DNA of 12,172 nt from Acidobacteriota bacterium (GCA_003509065.1 DODG01000389.1:1-12172), one strand, 5' to 3'; positions 1 to 8,844 are shown, numbered from the stretch's first letter. The notes: generated from the letters alone by a model not told the origin. Numbers and translations are program-made.

Positions 1-1
1 T

Positions 2-598
<597 letters not shown>

Positions 599-647
599 TA
601 GAATGGGCCCGACGCTTCCTTCTTAAACCCTGAGGTGCTTGAAAACA

Positions 648-663
648 GAGAGTTCCGACTCTC
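648..663 (+). other. Short perfect hairpin between hemB and hemL
   Basis: GAGAGT-TCCG-ACTCTC forms a six-base-pair stem with a four-base loop in the 97-bp gap, 32 bases before the hemL start. No T-run follows, so it is not a standard intrinsic terminator. It could be a processing or attenuation structure, or chance. A TTGAAA resembling a -35 box sits at 639-644, but no convincing -10 box lies 16-18 bases further on. Confidence 0.2.
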
Positions 664-695
664 ATTCGTGCGTCGAGACGTGATATCTTGATCGC

Positions 696-1991
696 ATGCC
701 TTCCGCTCGACCAACCTCCTCCCAAGCTTTTACACGTGCGCGACGAATCTTAGTCGGCGGGGTGAATAGTCCCGTCCGCGCATTCGCAGCCGTCAAGGGT
801 CGACCTCCTTTCATCACTCGAGGTAAAGGTGCCCACCTTACTGACCAAGATGGTCGACGCTACCTAGATTACGTCATGTCGTGGGGCCCTCTTATCCATG
901 GTCACGCACCTGCTGGATTAACCCGTGCCTTGACTGCTGCCGCCGCGAAAGGCACCAGTTTCGGTGCCCCAACAATCCTAGAGACGACTCTCGCCGAACA
1001 TGTGTGCGCATTAATACCCTCGGTTGAAAAGTTAAGGTTTGTCAATTCGGGAACTGAGGCCACAATGAGTGCGATTCGCGTTGCAAGAGCCGCTACCAAA
1101 CGCGACAAGATTCTCAAATTCAAGGGTTGTTATCATGGACACACGGACTCTCTTCTCGTTGATGCAGGGTCCGGCGCACTCACACTTGGTATACCTAGCA
1201 GCCCCGGTGTGCCTAAAGGTGTCGCCAGCGATACGCTAGTGGCCAATTACAATGACCTTGATTCCGTGAAGCACTTATTTCGAACGCATCGGCAGCAAAT
1301 CGCAGCCGTTATTGTTGAGCCGATCGCTGGAAACATGGGAGTGGTGCTACCTGCTAGTGGTTTTTTAGAGGGCCTTCGAGAACTGTGCAATCAAAATGAT
1401 AGCCTTCTAATCTTCGATGAGGTTATCTCTGGCTTTCGAGTATCAAAGGGCGGCGCCCAATCGTTGCTCGCCGTACATCCTGATCTCACCTGCCTTGGAA
1501 AGATCATCGGGGGAGGCCTACCGGTTGGCGCCTATGGTGGCGCAGCAGAATTCATGTCTCTGGTAGCTCCGATGGGTGAGGTTTATCAGGCCGGAACGCT
1601 CTCCGGCAATCCACTCGCGATGACGGCGGGACTTTGGTCGCTCAAACGTCTCTCCAATGTTCTGTATCGGCGGCTAAGCCGTATGAGTGGGCGACTCACA
1701 ACTGGTTTAACCAAAGCCGCCGACGATGCAGGAGTGGACGTTCAAGTCAATAGCGCTGGATCGCTTCTGACACCGTTTTTCACGGCGAAACCAGTGAATG
1801 ATTATCATAGTGCGGTGGGAGCTAACACCAAAAAATACGCAGCATTCTTTCATGCGATGCTCGGTCAGGGTATCTATCCCCCACCTTCGCAATTCGAAGC
1901 CTGGTTTCTTTCTGGAGCCCACACCGACCAAGATGTGGAACACACAATCAAAGCTTCTCAGAAAGCGATGCGTGCAGCTAAACGAGCGTAG
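696..1991 (+). CDS. hemL: Glutamate-1-semialdehyde 2,1-aminomutase
   Basis: PLP enzyme that moves the amino group of glutamate-1-semialdehyde to give 5-aminolevulinate, the end of the C5 route that starts from glutamyl-tRNA. The 431-residue length is normal for the family. Fold-type I aminotransferase features appear in order: GGVNSPVRAF (21-30), WGPLIHGH (63-70), the phosphate-binding region FVNSGTEATMSAIRVAR (115-131), YHGHTDSLL (146-154), DEVISGFR with the cofactor-contacting Asp241, and LGKIIGGGLPVGAYGG with the Schiff-base Lys269. These set it apart from other class-III aminotransferases. The ATG at 696 fits the usual short N-terminus, but no clear Shine-Dalgarno sequence precedes it. 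It supplies the substrate of HemB, encoded just upstream. The organism therefore probably uses the C5 rather than the glycine (Shemin) route, although no glutamyl-tRNA reductase is in view. Confidence 0.97.
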   Translation: MPSARPTSSQAFTRARRILVGGVNSPVRAFAAVKGRPPFITRGKGAHLTDQDGRRYLDYVMSWGPLIHGHAPAGLTRALTAAAAKGTSFGAPTILETTLAEHVCALIPSVEKLRFVNSGTEATMSAIRVARAATKRDKILKFKGCYHGHTDSLLVDAGSGALTLGIPSSPGVPKGVASDTLVANYNDLDSVKHLFRTHRQQIAAVIVEPIAGNMGVVLPASGFLEGLRELCNQNDSLLIFDEVISGFRVSKGGAQSLLAVHPDLTCLGKIIGGGLPVGAYGGAAEFMSLVAPMGEVYQAGTLSGNPLAMTAGLWSLKRLSNVLYRRLSRMSGRLTTGLTKAADDAGVDVQVNSAGSLLTPFFTAKPVNDYHSAVGANTKKYAAFFHAMLGQGIYPPPSQFEAWFLSGAHTDQDVEHTIKASQKAMRAAKRA

Positions 1992-2108
1992 TGGTCACAA
2001 CCATGAGACCGCTCAGCCAGCGCATGAAGTTGTAATCTAACGTCAGAGTATCTTCAGGCCGTCTTCACCAGGAGTTTCAAGCTTAACCCTTTGCAGAGTG
2101 ACAATTTA

Positions 2109-2132
2109 GAGGAAAAGGCTGCAATGGTATGA
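2109..2132 (+). promoter_or_regulatory. ispG ribosome-binding region with overlapping two-codon ORF
   Basis: GAGGAAAAGG (2109-2118) is the purine-rich ribosome site before ispG. Its AAGG part is 10 bases from the ispG ATG at 2129, but only 5 bases from another ATG at 2124. That second ATG reads ATG-GTA-TGA, and its stop overlaps the ispG start codon. Whether the tiny ORF is translated is unknown. The overlap would allow terminating ribosomes to re-initiate on ispG. Confidence 0.4.
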
Positions 2133-3385
2133 TTCTTAACGTGACTGAACTCAAGTTACATCGAACCATCGGCGTCTCGGTTGGCGACGTGCAAATTGGC
2201 GGTGGCGCCCCCATTGCAGTTCAGTCGATGACGAGCACAGACACGGCTAACATAACTGCTACAGCTGAACAAAGCATGGAGCTGGCGCAAGCAGGATCGG
2301 AGCTCGTGCGAATTACCGTAAATGTCCCTCCTGCAGCTCTGGCCGTACCTGAAATTAAACGTCGTCTGAAGCAAGAGGGCTTCACAACGCCCCTTATAGG
2401 CGACTTCCATTACAACGGTCACCAATTATTAGCTCGTTACCCTGAGTGCGCCCGTGCGCTTGATAAATATCGAATTAACCCGGGAAACGTTGGCACCGGT
2501 GATCGCCGAGACGAACAATTCACGGCCATTTGTAAAATCGCCAAAAACCATGGAAAGGCGATTCGCATTGGAGTAAATGGTGGTTCGCTTGACCAAGAAT
2601 TGGTTACAGCTAAAATGCAGGAAAACACCGTTCGAGATCTTGGCCAGTCGTCAGAGGAAATCATTAACGAATGTATGGTGGTCTCTGCCGTACGATCAAC
2701 TGAACTCGCAATAGCTGCAGGGTTGAAACAGGAGCAGATCATTATTTCTTGCAAAGTGTCTCGACCGCGTGACCTGTGTAGTATTTACCGAACCCTCTCA
2801 AAAAAGACTGATCAACCATTACATCTTGGACTAACCGAAGCGGGGATGGGCATTCGAGGTCTCGTGTGGTCGGCGTCGACAATGGGCATCCTTTTGCAAG
2901 AAGGAATTGGAGACACCATTCGGGTCTCACTCACTCCGAAGCCTAATGGCGACCGTCGCGAAGAGGTTTATGCTGCGTGCGAACTATTACAAGCGCTTGG
3001 ACTTCGTTCATTCGCACCGAGCGTAACGGCCTGCCCAGGATGCGGACGAACTACCAGTACGACGTTTCAAGCCCTTGCTGAATGTATTCAGGATTACGTA
3101 CGTACAATGATGCCAGAATGGAAACTGAAATTTGAAGGAGCTGAAACTTTGACATTGGCTGTGATGGGGTGTGTCGTTAACGGACCAGGCGAATCGAAGG
3201 CAGCAAACATTGGGATTAGTCTTCCTGGAACGGGCGAGGCTCCAACGTGCCCAGTCTACGTCGATGGTCAACATGTCACAACACTGCGTGGGGAACACAA
3301 TGAATTATTCGATCAGTTTAAACACTTGATCGACGATTACGTCGTGACACACTACATTAAGAAAAACGCTCACGCCCAATCCTAG
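2129..3385 (+). CDS. ispG: 4-hydroxy-3-methylbut-2-en-1-yl diphosphate synthase (IspG/GcpE)
   Basis: [4Fe-4S] enzyme of the MEP pathway that reductively opens methylerythritol cyclodiphosphate to HMBPP. The 418 residues comprise an N-terminal TIM-barrel region (GAPIAVQSMTSTDT at 26-39, RINPGNVG at 115-122, IGVNGGSL at 147-154, LGLTEAGMG at 233-241) and a C-terminal cluster-binding region. Cluster ligands are visible as CPGC (Cys302, Cys305), GCVVNGPGE (Cys348) and probably Glu355. The gap between the second and third cysteine is longer than in the E. coli enzyme (43 against about 32 residues). From memory this matches the longer single-chain type with an ACPGCGRTTST motif. The start at 2129 is supported by an AAAAGG site and by matching the normal N-terminus. 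It lies 137 bp after hemL and 35 bp before the HAD gene. Dxr of the same pathway is encoded about 5.5 kb away on the opposite strand. Confidence 0.97.
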   Translation: MILNVTELKLHRTIGVSVGDVQIGGGAPIAVQSMTSTDTANITATAEQSMELAQAGSELVRITVNVPPAALAVPEIKRRLKQEGFTTPLIGDFHYNGHQLLARYPECARALDKYRINPGNVGTGDRRDEQFTAICKIAKNHGKAIRIGVNGGSLDQELVTAKMQENTVRDLGQSSEEIINECMVVSAVRSTELAIAAGLKQEQIIISCKVSRPRDLCSIYRTLSKKTDQPLHLGLTEAGMGIRGLVWSASTMGILLQEGIGDTIRVSLTPKPNGDRREEVYAACELLQALGLRSFAPSVTACPGCGRTTSTTFQALAECIQDYVRTMMPEWKLKFEGAETLTLAVMGCVVNGPGESKAANIGISLPGTGEAPTCPVYVDGQHVTTLRGEHNELFDQFKHLIDDYVVTHYIKKNAHAQS

Positions 3386-3420
3386 TAATAATTTTCTCTC
3401 GACTTTTTTCGTTTCCAATA

Positions 3421-4260
3421 ATGGCTATTCGGCTTATCGCGATCGATATTGATGGCACACTAACCAACAGTCACGGTGAAATACCCCGGGTGAACCACCT
3501 GGCCATTAACCATGCTCTGGACCGCGGGATTAAAATCGCACTAGCTACGGGACGATCTTTTCACCACACGCGTTTAATCTCTGACAATCTGCACCACTCG
3601 GTAAAGCTTATCCTGAATAATGGTGCACTTATTAAGTCCTCGAGTGGTGAAACACTTGAACGCTGTGTTATACCCAAGGCTACAGCCGCTTACATCATTG
3701 AAGCGACGCGTGCAGCACGTGAGGGCGTGTTAATGATGTTTGACGAGCCCGAAAAATACGAACTTGTAGCTGAAGGGATTGATTGGAATCACCCAAATCG
3801 ACAGCCCTACTACGAACTGCATCAATCAATTATTCTAGAAGTTGACTCGTTACTCGACGCATTATCACATGATCCGATCCAAGTAAGTTTCAATGGTAGC
3901 GTTGACGCCATGCGCGCACTGGCCGAAGTATTGACTAGCTTACCTAGAGCACGCGAATTTTCACACACCCTCACCGAGTACGTACATCGAGATTTTTCAC
4001 TCCTGGATGTCCTCCCGACTGGATGCTCGAAAGGCGCAACACTGCAGCGCTTAGCGAAACGGCTTGCGATAAGTCGAGACGAAATTATGGCAATTGGTGA
4101 CAACCTGAATGATCGCGACATGCTCGAATTCGCGGGACTAGCGATTGTTATGGGTAACGCCGTCCCAGAGCTGAAAGCACGTGGCTGGCCAGTCACCGGC
4201 AATCACGATGACGGTGGACTCGCAACAGCTATGGAACAGTTTGTCTTTCAATCCATGTGA
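3421..4260 (+). CDS. Cof-type HAD-superfamily phosphatase
   Basis: Cytosolic, Mg-dependent phosphohydrolase of the Cof/YidA class; the substrate cannot be told from sequence. Haloacid-dehalogenase motifs are all present in 279 residues: DIDGTLT with nucleophile Asp9 and Asp11, ATGR (motif II, Thr43), Lys204 in GCSKGATLQ, and GDNLNDRDML with metal-binding Asp227 and Asp231. The long region between motifs II and III (about residues 75-190) is the C2-type cap that shapes substrate choice. The length is typical of the family. The ATG at 3421 is the only sensible start, since no in-frame start lies between it and the ispG stop. The 35 bases upstream are pyrimidine-rich and lack a Shine-Dalgarno sequence. 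The gene follows ispG and ends 15 bp from the convergent MATE gene. A role tied to isoprenoid phosphates would be speculation. Confidence 0.92.
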   Translation: MAIRLIAIDIDGTLTNSHGEIPRVNHLAINHALDRGIKIALATGRSFHHTRLISDNLHHSVKLILNNGALIKSSSGETLERCVIPKATAAYIIEATRAAREGVLMMFDEPEKYELVAEGIDWNHPNRQPYYELHQSIILEVDSLLDALSHDPIQVSFNGSVDAMRALAEVLTSLPRAREFSHTLTEYVHRDFSLLDVLPTGCSKGATLQRLAKRLAISRDEIMAIGDNLNDRDMLEFAGLAIVMGNAVPELKARGWPVTGNHDDGGLATAMEQFVFQSM

Positions 4261-4275
4261 GTCCCAAGTACAAGA

Positions 4276-5649
4276 TCAGGATTTATGAACATCACTTGGT
4301 AGCCAGTTAGCTAATCCTCTGGCGCGCTTAGTCCAAACTGCCAACAGGATCAGAGCCACAACAGTTAATCCTGTTGAGAGTCCAATCCATAACCCAATGA
4401 CACCAACACCCCATAGGAAACAGAGGCTATACCCCAAGGGAAGACCCAGACACCAGTGACCAGCCAAGTTCCAAAACATCGGCGTCCGCGTGTCCCCTAC
4501 CCCTCGAAACACACCGGTTAATACACCTTGTAGACCATCGACCATCTGCATGATCGCGGCCACAAACAGCAGCGAAACTCCCGTTGTAATCACAGCAGCA
4601 TCAGTTGTGAATAAACGCATTAATGGTGCCGGCACCAATAGAAACAGTGCAGCTGCACCAGCCATGAAAACAACGCCCAGCATTACAGCTGTCCATGCAG
4701 CACGACTAGCCCCGGCAGGATCAATTCGACCAACCGCGTGACCGACTCGAACCGCAGCTGCTGACGCCATACCCAAGGGAACCATAAACGTAATACTCGC
4801 CATATTCAGTACAATTTGATGCGCGGCAAGCGCTATGGGGGGCAACTTTCCAGCAAGAGCAGTGGAAGCTGAAAACACACCAACTTCGAGTGTAACCTGT
4901 ATGGCCACAGGTAAACCGAGCCTCAACAACTGCCACATCCGGTGAAGCTCGATGCGGAACGCCGTTTCCCTAAATAGATGCCCACTCTTGGCATCATGGA
5001 GGAAAACCGCAACCACGAGGCTAATTGCCATATACAAACGCGAGATACAAGTCGCCCAGCCAGCCCCATTTACGCCAAGTGCGGGAGCGCCGAAGTGACC
5101 ATGAATCAGAACCCAGTTTGCGAGGATGTTGATCGCGTTTGCGCTCAACAAGGTAAACATGATGGGTTTCACAACTCCCATCGCTTGCAAATAACGGCGA
5201 AGGGCTACGTACAGTAATAACGGCCATGTACTCCAAGTGATGATCTCAAGATAAGGACCGGTCAATCGCAAAACCTCAGCGCTAAATCCCCACAAATCTA
5301 GAAATGGTAGGCCGAGCCAAACCAAGAGCATTAATGGCAGCGCCAGGCACACGCTCATCACGACGCCGTGCAACAACCATTGGCGACATTCATCAAGTTT
5401 CTTGGCACCGAAAGCTTGCGGAATTAAACTGTCAAGCCCTAGCAATATCCCTATACCAAACACTGCCAACGCCAAAAAAAGCATGCTTCCCACGCCTACA
5501 GCGCCAATCGATTCAGGTCCAAGTGGTCCTACCATCAGGATATCGACCGTGCTCATACTCATCCATCCAAGCTCGGTCAGAACCATCGGCACAGCCAGAG
5601 CAAGCATCGGTCTTATTTCCGATCGCAAGTGATGATGGAGTAGATTCAT
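4276..5649 (-). CDS. MATE-family (NorM-like) multidrug/cation antiporter
   Basis: Inner-membrane exporter that uses a Na+ or H+ gradient to expel cationic or other small molecules. The 457 residues are strongly hydrophobic, with about twelve membrane spans in two related halves, the usual MATE architecture and length. Supporting features are the first-span region with Asp36 (TVDILMVGPLG), GLDSLIPQAFGAK (71-83), the central linker near 218-240, the second-half counterpart GLPVAIQVTLEVG (245-257), and the signature DGLQGVLTGVFRGVGDTRTP (371-390). The ATG at 5649 gives a normal N-terminus, and the ribosome site is weak (AGTAGG region about 10 bases upstream). It is the last gene of the minus-strand block, separated from the M28 peptidase by 176 bp, so it may have its own promoter. 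It converges on the HAD gene with 15 bp between stops and no visible terminator. The substrate is unknown. Confidence 0.93.
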   Translation of the reverse strand: MNLLHHHLRSEIRPMLALAVPMVLTELGWMSMSTVDILMVGPLGPESIGAVGVGSMLFLALAVFGIGILLGLDSLIPQAFGAKKLDECRQWLLHGVVMSVCLALPLMLLVWLGLPFLDLWGFSAEVLRLTGPYLEIITWSTWPLLLYVALRRYLQAMGVVKPIMFTLLSANAINILANWVLIHGHFGAPALGVNGAGWATCISRLYMAISLVVAVFLHDAKSGHLFRETAFRIELHRMWQLLRLGLPVAIQVTLEVGVFSASTALAGKLPPIALAAHQIVLNMASITFMVPLGMASAAAVRVGHAVGRIDPAGASRAAWTAVMLGVVFMAGAAALFLLVPAPLMRLFTTDAAVITTGVSLLFVAAIMQMVDGLQGVLTGVFRGVGDTRTPMFWNLAGHWCLGLPLGYSLCFLWGVGVIGLWIGLSTGLTVVALILLAVWTKRARGLANWLPSDVHKS

Positions 5650-5774
5650 TGGCTAATGGCCTACTGCGCTACTTTTGAACTTTCCGACTGATCGAATGGA
5701 ACAACCGTGGCCCACAATGCTTGGCACTGCCAGTTACCGCCGGTCGCTCTTAAGATGCTGACACAACTTGCGGG

Positions 5775-5811
5775 CGTGATTAACGGATGTTTTTTTGGCC
5801 GTAACGTGATT
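5775..5811. repeat. Pair of 7-bp direct repeats 30 bp apart flanking a T-run
   Basis: CGTGATT occurs at 5775-5781 and again at 5805-5811 in the gap between the M28 and MATE genes. Between them are a seven-T run (5790-5796) and an imperfect inverted pair, TTAACGG (5780-5786) against CCGTAA (5799-5804). On the minus strand this lies just past the M28 stop codon and about 130 bases upstream of the MATE start. It could be part of a termination or operator region. The T-run lies in the loop, not after a stem, so it is not a classic terminator. Confidence 0.2.
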
Positions 5812-5825
5812 GGAGTCGATAAAAA

Positions 5826-7409
5826 CTATCCACCTGAACGCGAGGGCATGTCTGATTCTTCAAGTCTGGGTAACAATTCCTCACGCATAGCTAGATGGTA
5901 AACCGATGCCGCAATCGAGATGGCAGATTTTATGGCATCCGCTTCAATGACTCGTTCGAACGTATCCAAGTTCGTATGCCAAGTATAAGTACCATACTGA
6001 ATGGGGTCCTGCCGCATCCCAATCCCAGGTAAGCCAGCTTCGTTAAACGACGTGTGATCGGAACCACCTCGGCGACGGCTTACCGTTGCCCTCACACCCA
6101 CAACTCCCAAATCTTGAAAGGGTAAAAGTGCTGTGCGGAGTATGTCAGCAGCCTCTTTCGGTCCAAACACCTGCGCAGCGCGAACTCGTCCTGTACCTGA
6201 GTCGATATTAAAGTACCCACCGAACTTGCCATATGCCGGCTTCGGTTGTTCAAAAGTACCAAAATGCTTTTCAACATACGCCTGTGAACCTAGCAGCCCT
6301 TGCTCTTCACCACTCCACAGTGCTACTCGAATAGTACGGCGTGGTGCTGAGCCAATGGCCTGCAAAATACGAACTGCCTCCATCATGACAGCACTACCAA
6401 TTCCATTGTCAGTAGCACCAGTGGCTGCATGCCAAGAGTCGAGGTGTCCGCCCAACATGATTACTTCGTCCGCCTTATCTGTTCCAGGAATTTCAGCGAT
6501 GGCATTGTACGAAGTGCTTCCCTCTGGATACCAGCGATTGACTATATTGAACTCAAGCGAAACAGCATCATGCTCCAATAATCTCGTAATACGACCAAAG
6601 TCCTCGTTCCGCATAATGACGGTCGGCAAGGCCTGCTCAGGATCATACGTACGATTTGAGAAGGCTCTAATTTGCCCGTGATCTCGACCGGCGTCGTTCA
6701 CCTGCACCAGTGCATCGCTACTCCGTAAAAATCTTGCTACCCGCTGGGCGACTTCTCGAGCCGATAGGACGTCCGTGTCCGCTGACGTCGATTGACGCCG
6801 CGGACTGACTTGCGCAGAAGGATTATTACCCTCTGGATTGTAATCCGCTCGGAGTGTTGACTCTTCACGACGCCGAGCACTCCCAGCCAACGTAACCGGT
6901 ACCAACCGGTGCTCTCCAAAAAGTACGATCTTTCCAGCAACAGCATCCTGGACCGAGTCAAGGTACGTCGACAATTCCTCTTCAGTCGGGCGAAGCGGTG
7001 GGCGAAGCTGGTACACATCTCCCTTTACAGTACCTTCAGTGCCCGGGGTCCATGCTAGCACCTCACAGACAAGGTGATCTTTAACAGGTGAGACGATATG
7101 AGCCGTAAGTCGTTCATTGAGCCAGCCCGGATGACCGAAGTCCCAAGCTTCAAGATGGCCATTTTGAAGACCCCACTCTTCAAGCTGATCCACAGCCCAC
7201 TGCGCTGCTGCTTCAAGATTAGGGGAGCCGGTTAAGCGTGGGCCGTAAACATCCGTTAGGTAGTGTAAGGTTTGAAGAATTTGTGAATTCGCTGTGCCTT
7301 CCTGACGAATCCGCCAATTGACCTCAGCAGCAACAGGTTCGTCGGCAGCAGTTGGCATAACTCCCAACCAGAGTGCAACTATTACAGCAAACACGATGCG
7401 ACTTCTCAT
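5826..7409 (-). CDS. Exported M28-family zinc aminopeptidase/carboxypeptidase-like protein
   Basis: Predicted secreted or periplasmic zinc exopeptidase of the M28 (peptidase Q/PSMA-like) clan; the substrate is unknown. Residues 1-22 form a signal peptide (basic MRSR, hydrophobic core, likely cut after PTAA). The catalytic domain carries the full di-zinc set: GGHLDSW (His322, with supporting Asp324), ATDNG (Asp334), SGEEQG (Glu368 as base, Glu369 as ligand), NIDSG (Asp403) and SDHTSF (His452). The stretch between about 100 and 290 probably contains a protease-associated-type insertion. The chosen ATG at 7409 has GGGAGG five bases upstream and starts directly at the signal peptide, giving 527 residues. 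An ATG at 7439 would add ten residues in front of the signal sequence and overlap rseP, so it is less likely. The gene starts 19 bp after rseP and is probably co-transcribed with it. The family is certain; the biological role is open. Confidence 0.93.
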   Translation of the reverse strand: MRSRIVFAVIVALWLGVMPTAADEPVAAEVNWRIRQEGTANSQILQTLHYLTDVYGPRLTGSPNLEAAAQWAVDQLEEWGLQNGHLEAWDFGHPGWLNERLTAHIVSPVKDHLVCEVLAWTPGTEGTVKGDVYQLRPPLRPTEEELSTYLDSVQDAVAGKIVLFGEHRLVPVTLAGSARRREESTLRADYNPEGNNPSAQVSPRRQSTSADTDVLSAREVAQRVARFLRSSDALVQVNDAGRDHGQIRAFSNRTYDPEQALPTVIMRNEDFGRITRLLEHDAVSLEFNIVNRWYPEGSTSYNAIAEIPGTDKADEVIMLGGHLDSWHAATGATDNGIGSAVMMEAVRILQAIGSAPRRTIRVALWSGEEQGLLGSQAYVEKHFGTFEQPKPAYGKFGGYFNIDSGTGRVRAAQVFGPKEAADILRTALLPFQDLGVVGVRATVSRRRGGSDHTSFNEAGLPGIGMRQDPIQYGTYTWHTNLDTFERVIEADAIKSAISIAASVYHLAMREELLPRLEESDMPSRSGG

Positions 7410-7414
7410 TAGGA

Positions 7415-7420
7415 CCTCCC
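7415..7420 (-). promoter_or_regulatory. Shine-Dalgarno site of the M28 peptidase gene
   Basis: Reads GGGAGG on the minus strand, five bases before the ATG at 7409. It decides the start in favour of 7409 over the ATG 30 bases further upstream, which overlaps the end of rseP. Confidence 0.8.
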
Positions 7421-7428
7421 TATCATCA

Positions 7429-8745
7429 CTATAAGCCAAGCCACTCTCCCCAATTTATTCGTGTTAAGTCGTTGTAGATCACGGTGACCATTAACATCAA
7501 AAGCACGACAAACCCGGCCAATTGAATTTTCTCCTTGATTCGAACACTGAAATCTCGACGAGAGAGTCCTTCAAGAGCCATGATGAAAATGTGCCCGCCA
7601 TCCAACACGGGAATAGGCAAGAGGTTCAAAATGCCAAGATTCAAACTAATCATAGCCATTAACGTAAAGAGGGCAACCATGCCTATCTGGGCCGCACCTC
7701 CAGAGAGCTGAGCGATTCCCAACGGCCCAACTAATTGCTTCGGAGAGGTTTCGCTTGTTAATAATCCACCAAGAGTTTGAAAGATTAATCCAGACCATGC
7801 GTAGTTCTTCTCAAAACTCATCTGGATCGCTTGTAGCGGTCCCGGCTCAATAGTTCTTACTTCAAATGGACTCAGTTCGACACCAATCAAGCCCACGTTG
7901 CCACGCAAGGCAGGGGTTACCTCAATTTTGAGCGTCTGGCCACCGCGAACAACTGTCAACATTAAAGCTACGTCAGCATTTGCATTAATGGTTTCTACGA
8001 ATGGGTTATCTCGGGTGATCGGTTCACCATTGACTGCAGTAATGACATCGCGTGGTCTGATGCCGGCGAGGTCCGCTGGATCGCCAGTCAGCACATTGAG
8101 AATTTGCGGCTGCATAATCGGCACTACGCCCAAGTCACCTACCTGGAACTGTGTCTGAGCCTCTGGTGTAACCTGAATCGTCACCTCCTGCAGGCCACGC
8201 CTGAGCACAACTTCAAGTTCACGTTCAGCCCTCGGCATCACTGTGACAAACAGCTCCTCCCAAGTCTGAACAGGTCGACCGCCAATTCTAAGAATCAGAT
8301 CACCAACACGAATTCCACTTTGTTCAGCCGGCGAAGCTTCCATGACGTACCCAACGATGGGAGGTTGCTCCTCGTAGGCGGGCACATCCGCGCCTTGATA
8401 CAACACCACAGCCATAACGACGAACGCCAGGATGATATTCATGGTGGGACCCATGATGAGAACCTGGAAACGTTCCCATTTTGTCTTCGCAAGAAACTCG
8501 TCGTCGGCTCCTGATCGAACATCATCAGGATTCTCGCCGGCCATCTTCACATAGCCACCGAGAGGAATCGCACTAATACAGTAGTCCGTATCGCCACGTC
8601 TTACCGTCAGCAGCTTTGGTCCAAATCCCAATGAAAAGGTCAATACCCTTATCCCGATCCTTCTGGCCATCAGGTAATGACCCATCTCGTGCACGAACAC
8701 CAACACACCAAGTACGAACGTGAATGCCGCAATACTTGTCAGCAA
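7429..8745 (-). CDS. rseP: RseP-type site-2 intramembrane zinc metalloprotease
   Basis: Inner-membrane protease (M50B) that cleaves membrane-spanning substrates, classically anti-sigma factors in envelope stress, and can clear signal-peptide remnants. The 438 residues show HEMGH in the first span (His19, Glu20, His23), the conserved [12 protein letters not shown] loop region (64-75), a second span after MGPTMN, two PDZ domains (about 130-200 and 210-290) with GIRVGD and GIRPRD ligand loops, and the third zinc ligand Asp382 in [12 protein letters not shown] before the last span. Length and layout match RseP. Translation appears to start at TTG (8743-8745): GAGG lies nine bases upstream, an in-frame stop is seven codons upstream, and no ATG gives a proper first span. 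It follows dxr after 99 bp and precedes the M28 peptidase by 19 bp. No anti-sigma factor is in the window, so the physiological substrate cannot be named. Confidence 0.95.
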   Translation of the reverse strand: MLTSIAAFTFVLGVLVFVHEMGHYLMARRIGIRVLTFSLGFGPKLLTVRRGDTDYCISAIPLGGYVKMAGENPDDVRSGADDEFLAKTKWERFQVLIMGPTMNIILAFVVMAVVLYQGADVPAYEEQPPIVGYVMEASPAEQSGIRVGDLILRIGGRPVQTWEELFVTVMPRAERELEVVLRRGLQEVTIQVTPEAQTQFQVGDLGVVPIMQPQILNVLTGDPADLAGIRPRDVITAVNGEPITRDNPFVETINANADVALMLTVVRGGQTLKIEVTPALRGNVGLIGVELSPFEVRTIEPGPLQAIQMSFEKNYAWSGLIFQTLGGLLTSETSPKQLVGPLGIAQLSGGAAQIGMVALFTLMAMISLNLGILNLLPIPVLDGGHIFIMALEGLSRRDFSVRIKEKIQLAGFVVLLMLMVTVIYNDLTRINWGEWLGL

Positions 8746-8754
8746 AATTCTTAA

Positions 8755-8758
8755 CCTC
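8755..8758 (-). promoter_or_regulatory. Shine-Dalgarno site supporting a TTG start of rseP
   Basis: GAGG on the minus strand, nine bases before the TTG at 8745. It supports this non-AUG start. A CATAAT resembling a -10 box lies a little upstream (8770-8775), but no matching -35 box is seen at the right distance. Confidence 0.5.
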
Positions 8759-8844
8759 GCGTCCTAAAAATTATGTGCGACCGATCACTGCGTCATTCAG
8801 TTGCAACCCGCGGATCGAGCACACCGGTCTGTATAGCTTTGCAC

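Noticed and set aside
1992..2040. Ten-codon ORF after hemL (ATG at 2004)
   Set aside because: There is no ribosome site, it is very short, and it shows no coupling to ispG, which starts about 90 bases later.
2075..2105. Possible ispG promoter (TTTCAA and GACAAT)
   Set aside because: Both boxes are poor matches and the 19-base spacer is too long; it is not distinguishable from chance.
3822..4202. Long antisense frame inside the HAD gene and similar antisense frames elsewhere
   Set aside because: They lie wholly within genes with full catalytic motifs on the other strand and show no family features of their own.
5722..5732. TGGCA-C-TGCCA palindrome resembling a sigma-54 -24 element (TTGGCAC)
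   Set aside because: The required GC at the -12 position is missing (GTTAC instead of TTGC), and it points along the plus strand, where no gene follows.
5707..5901. 64-codon plus-strand reading frame from GTG in the M28-MATE gap
   Set aside because: It runs 75 bases into the antisense of the M28 gene's 3' end, has no ribosome site and shows no recognisable motif. Its internal near-repeat comes from the 7-bp DNA repeat.
7410..7439. Upstream ATG start of the M28 gene at 7439
   Set aside because: It would place ten polar residues before a clear signal peptide and overlap rseP, while the ATG at 7409 has a GGGAGG site at ideal spacing.
8746..8844. Possible promoter for rseP in the 99-bp dxr-rseP gap (CATAAT at 8770-8775, TTGCAA further up)
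   Set aside because: The spacing is 25 bases, far from the 16-18 expected, and no other -35 box fits.
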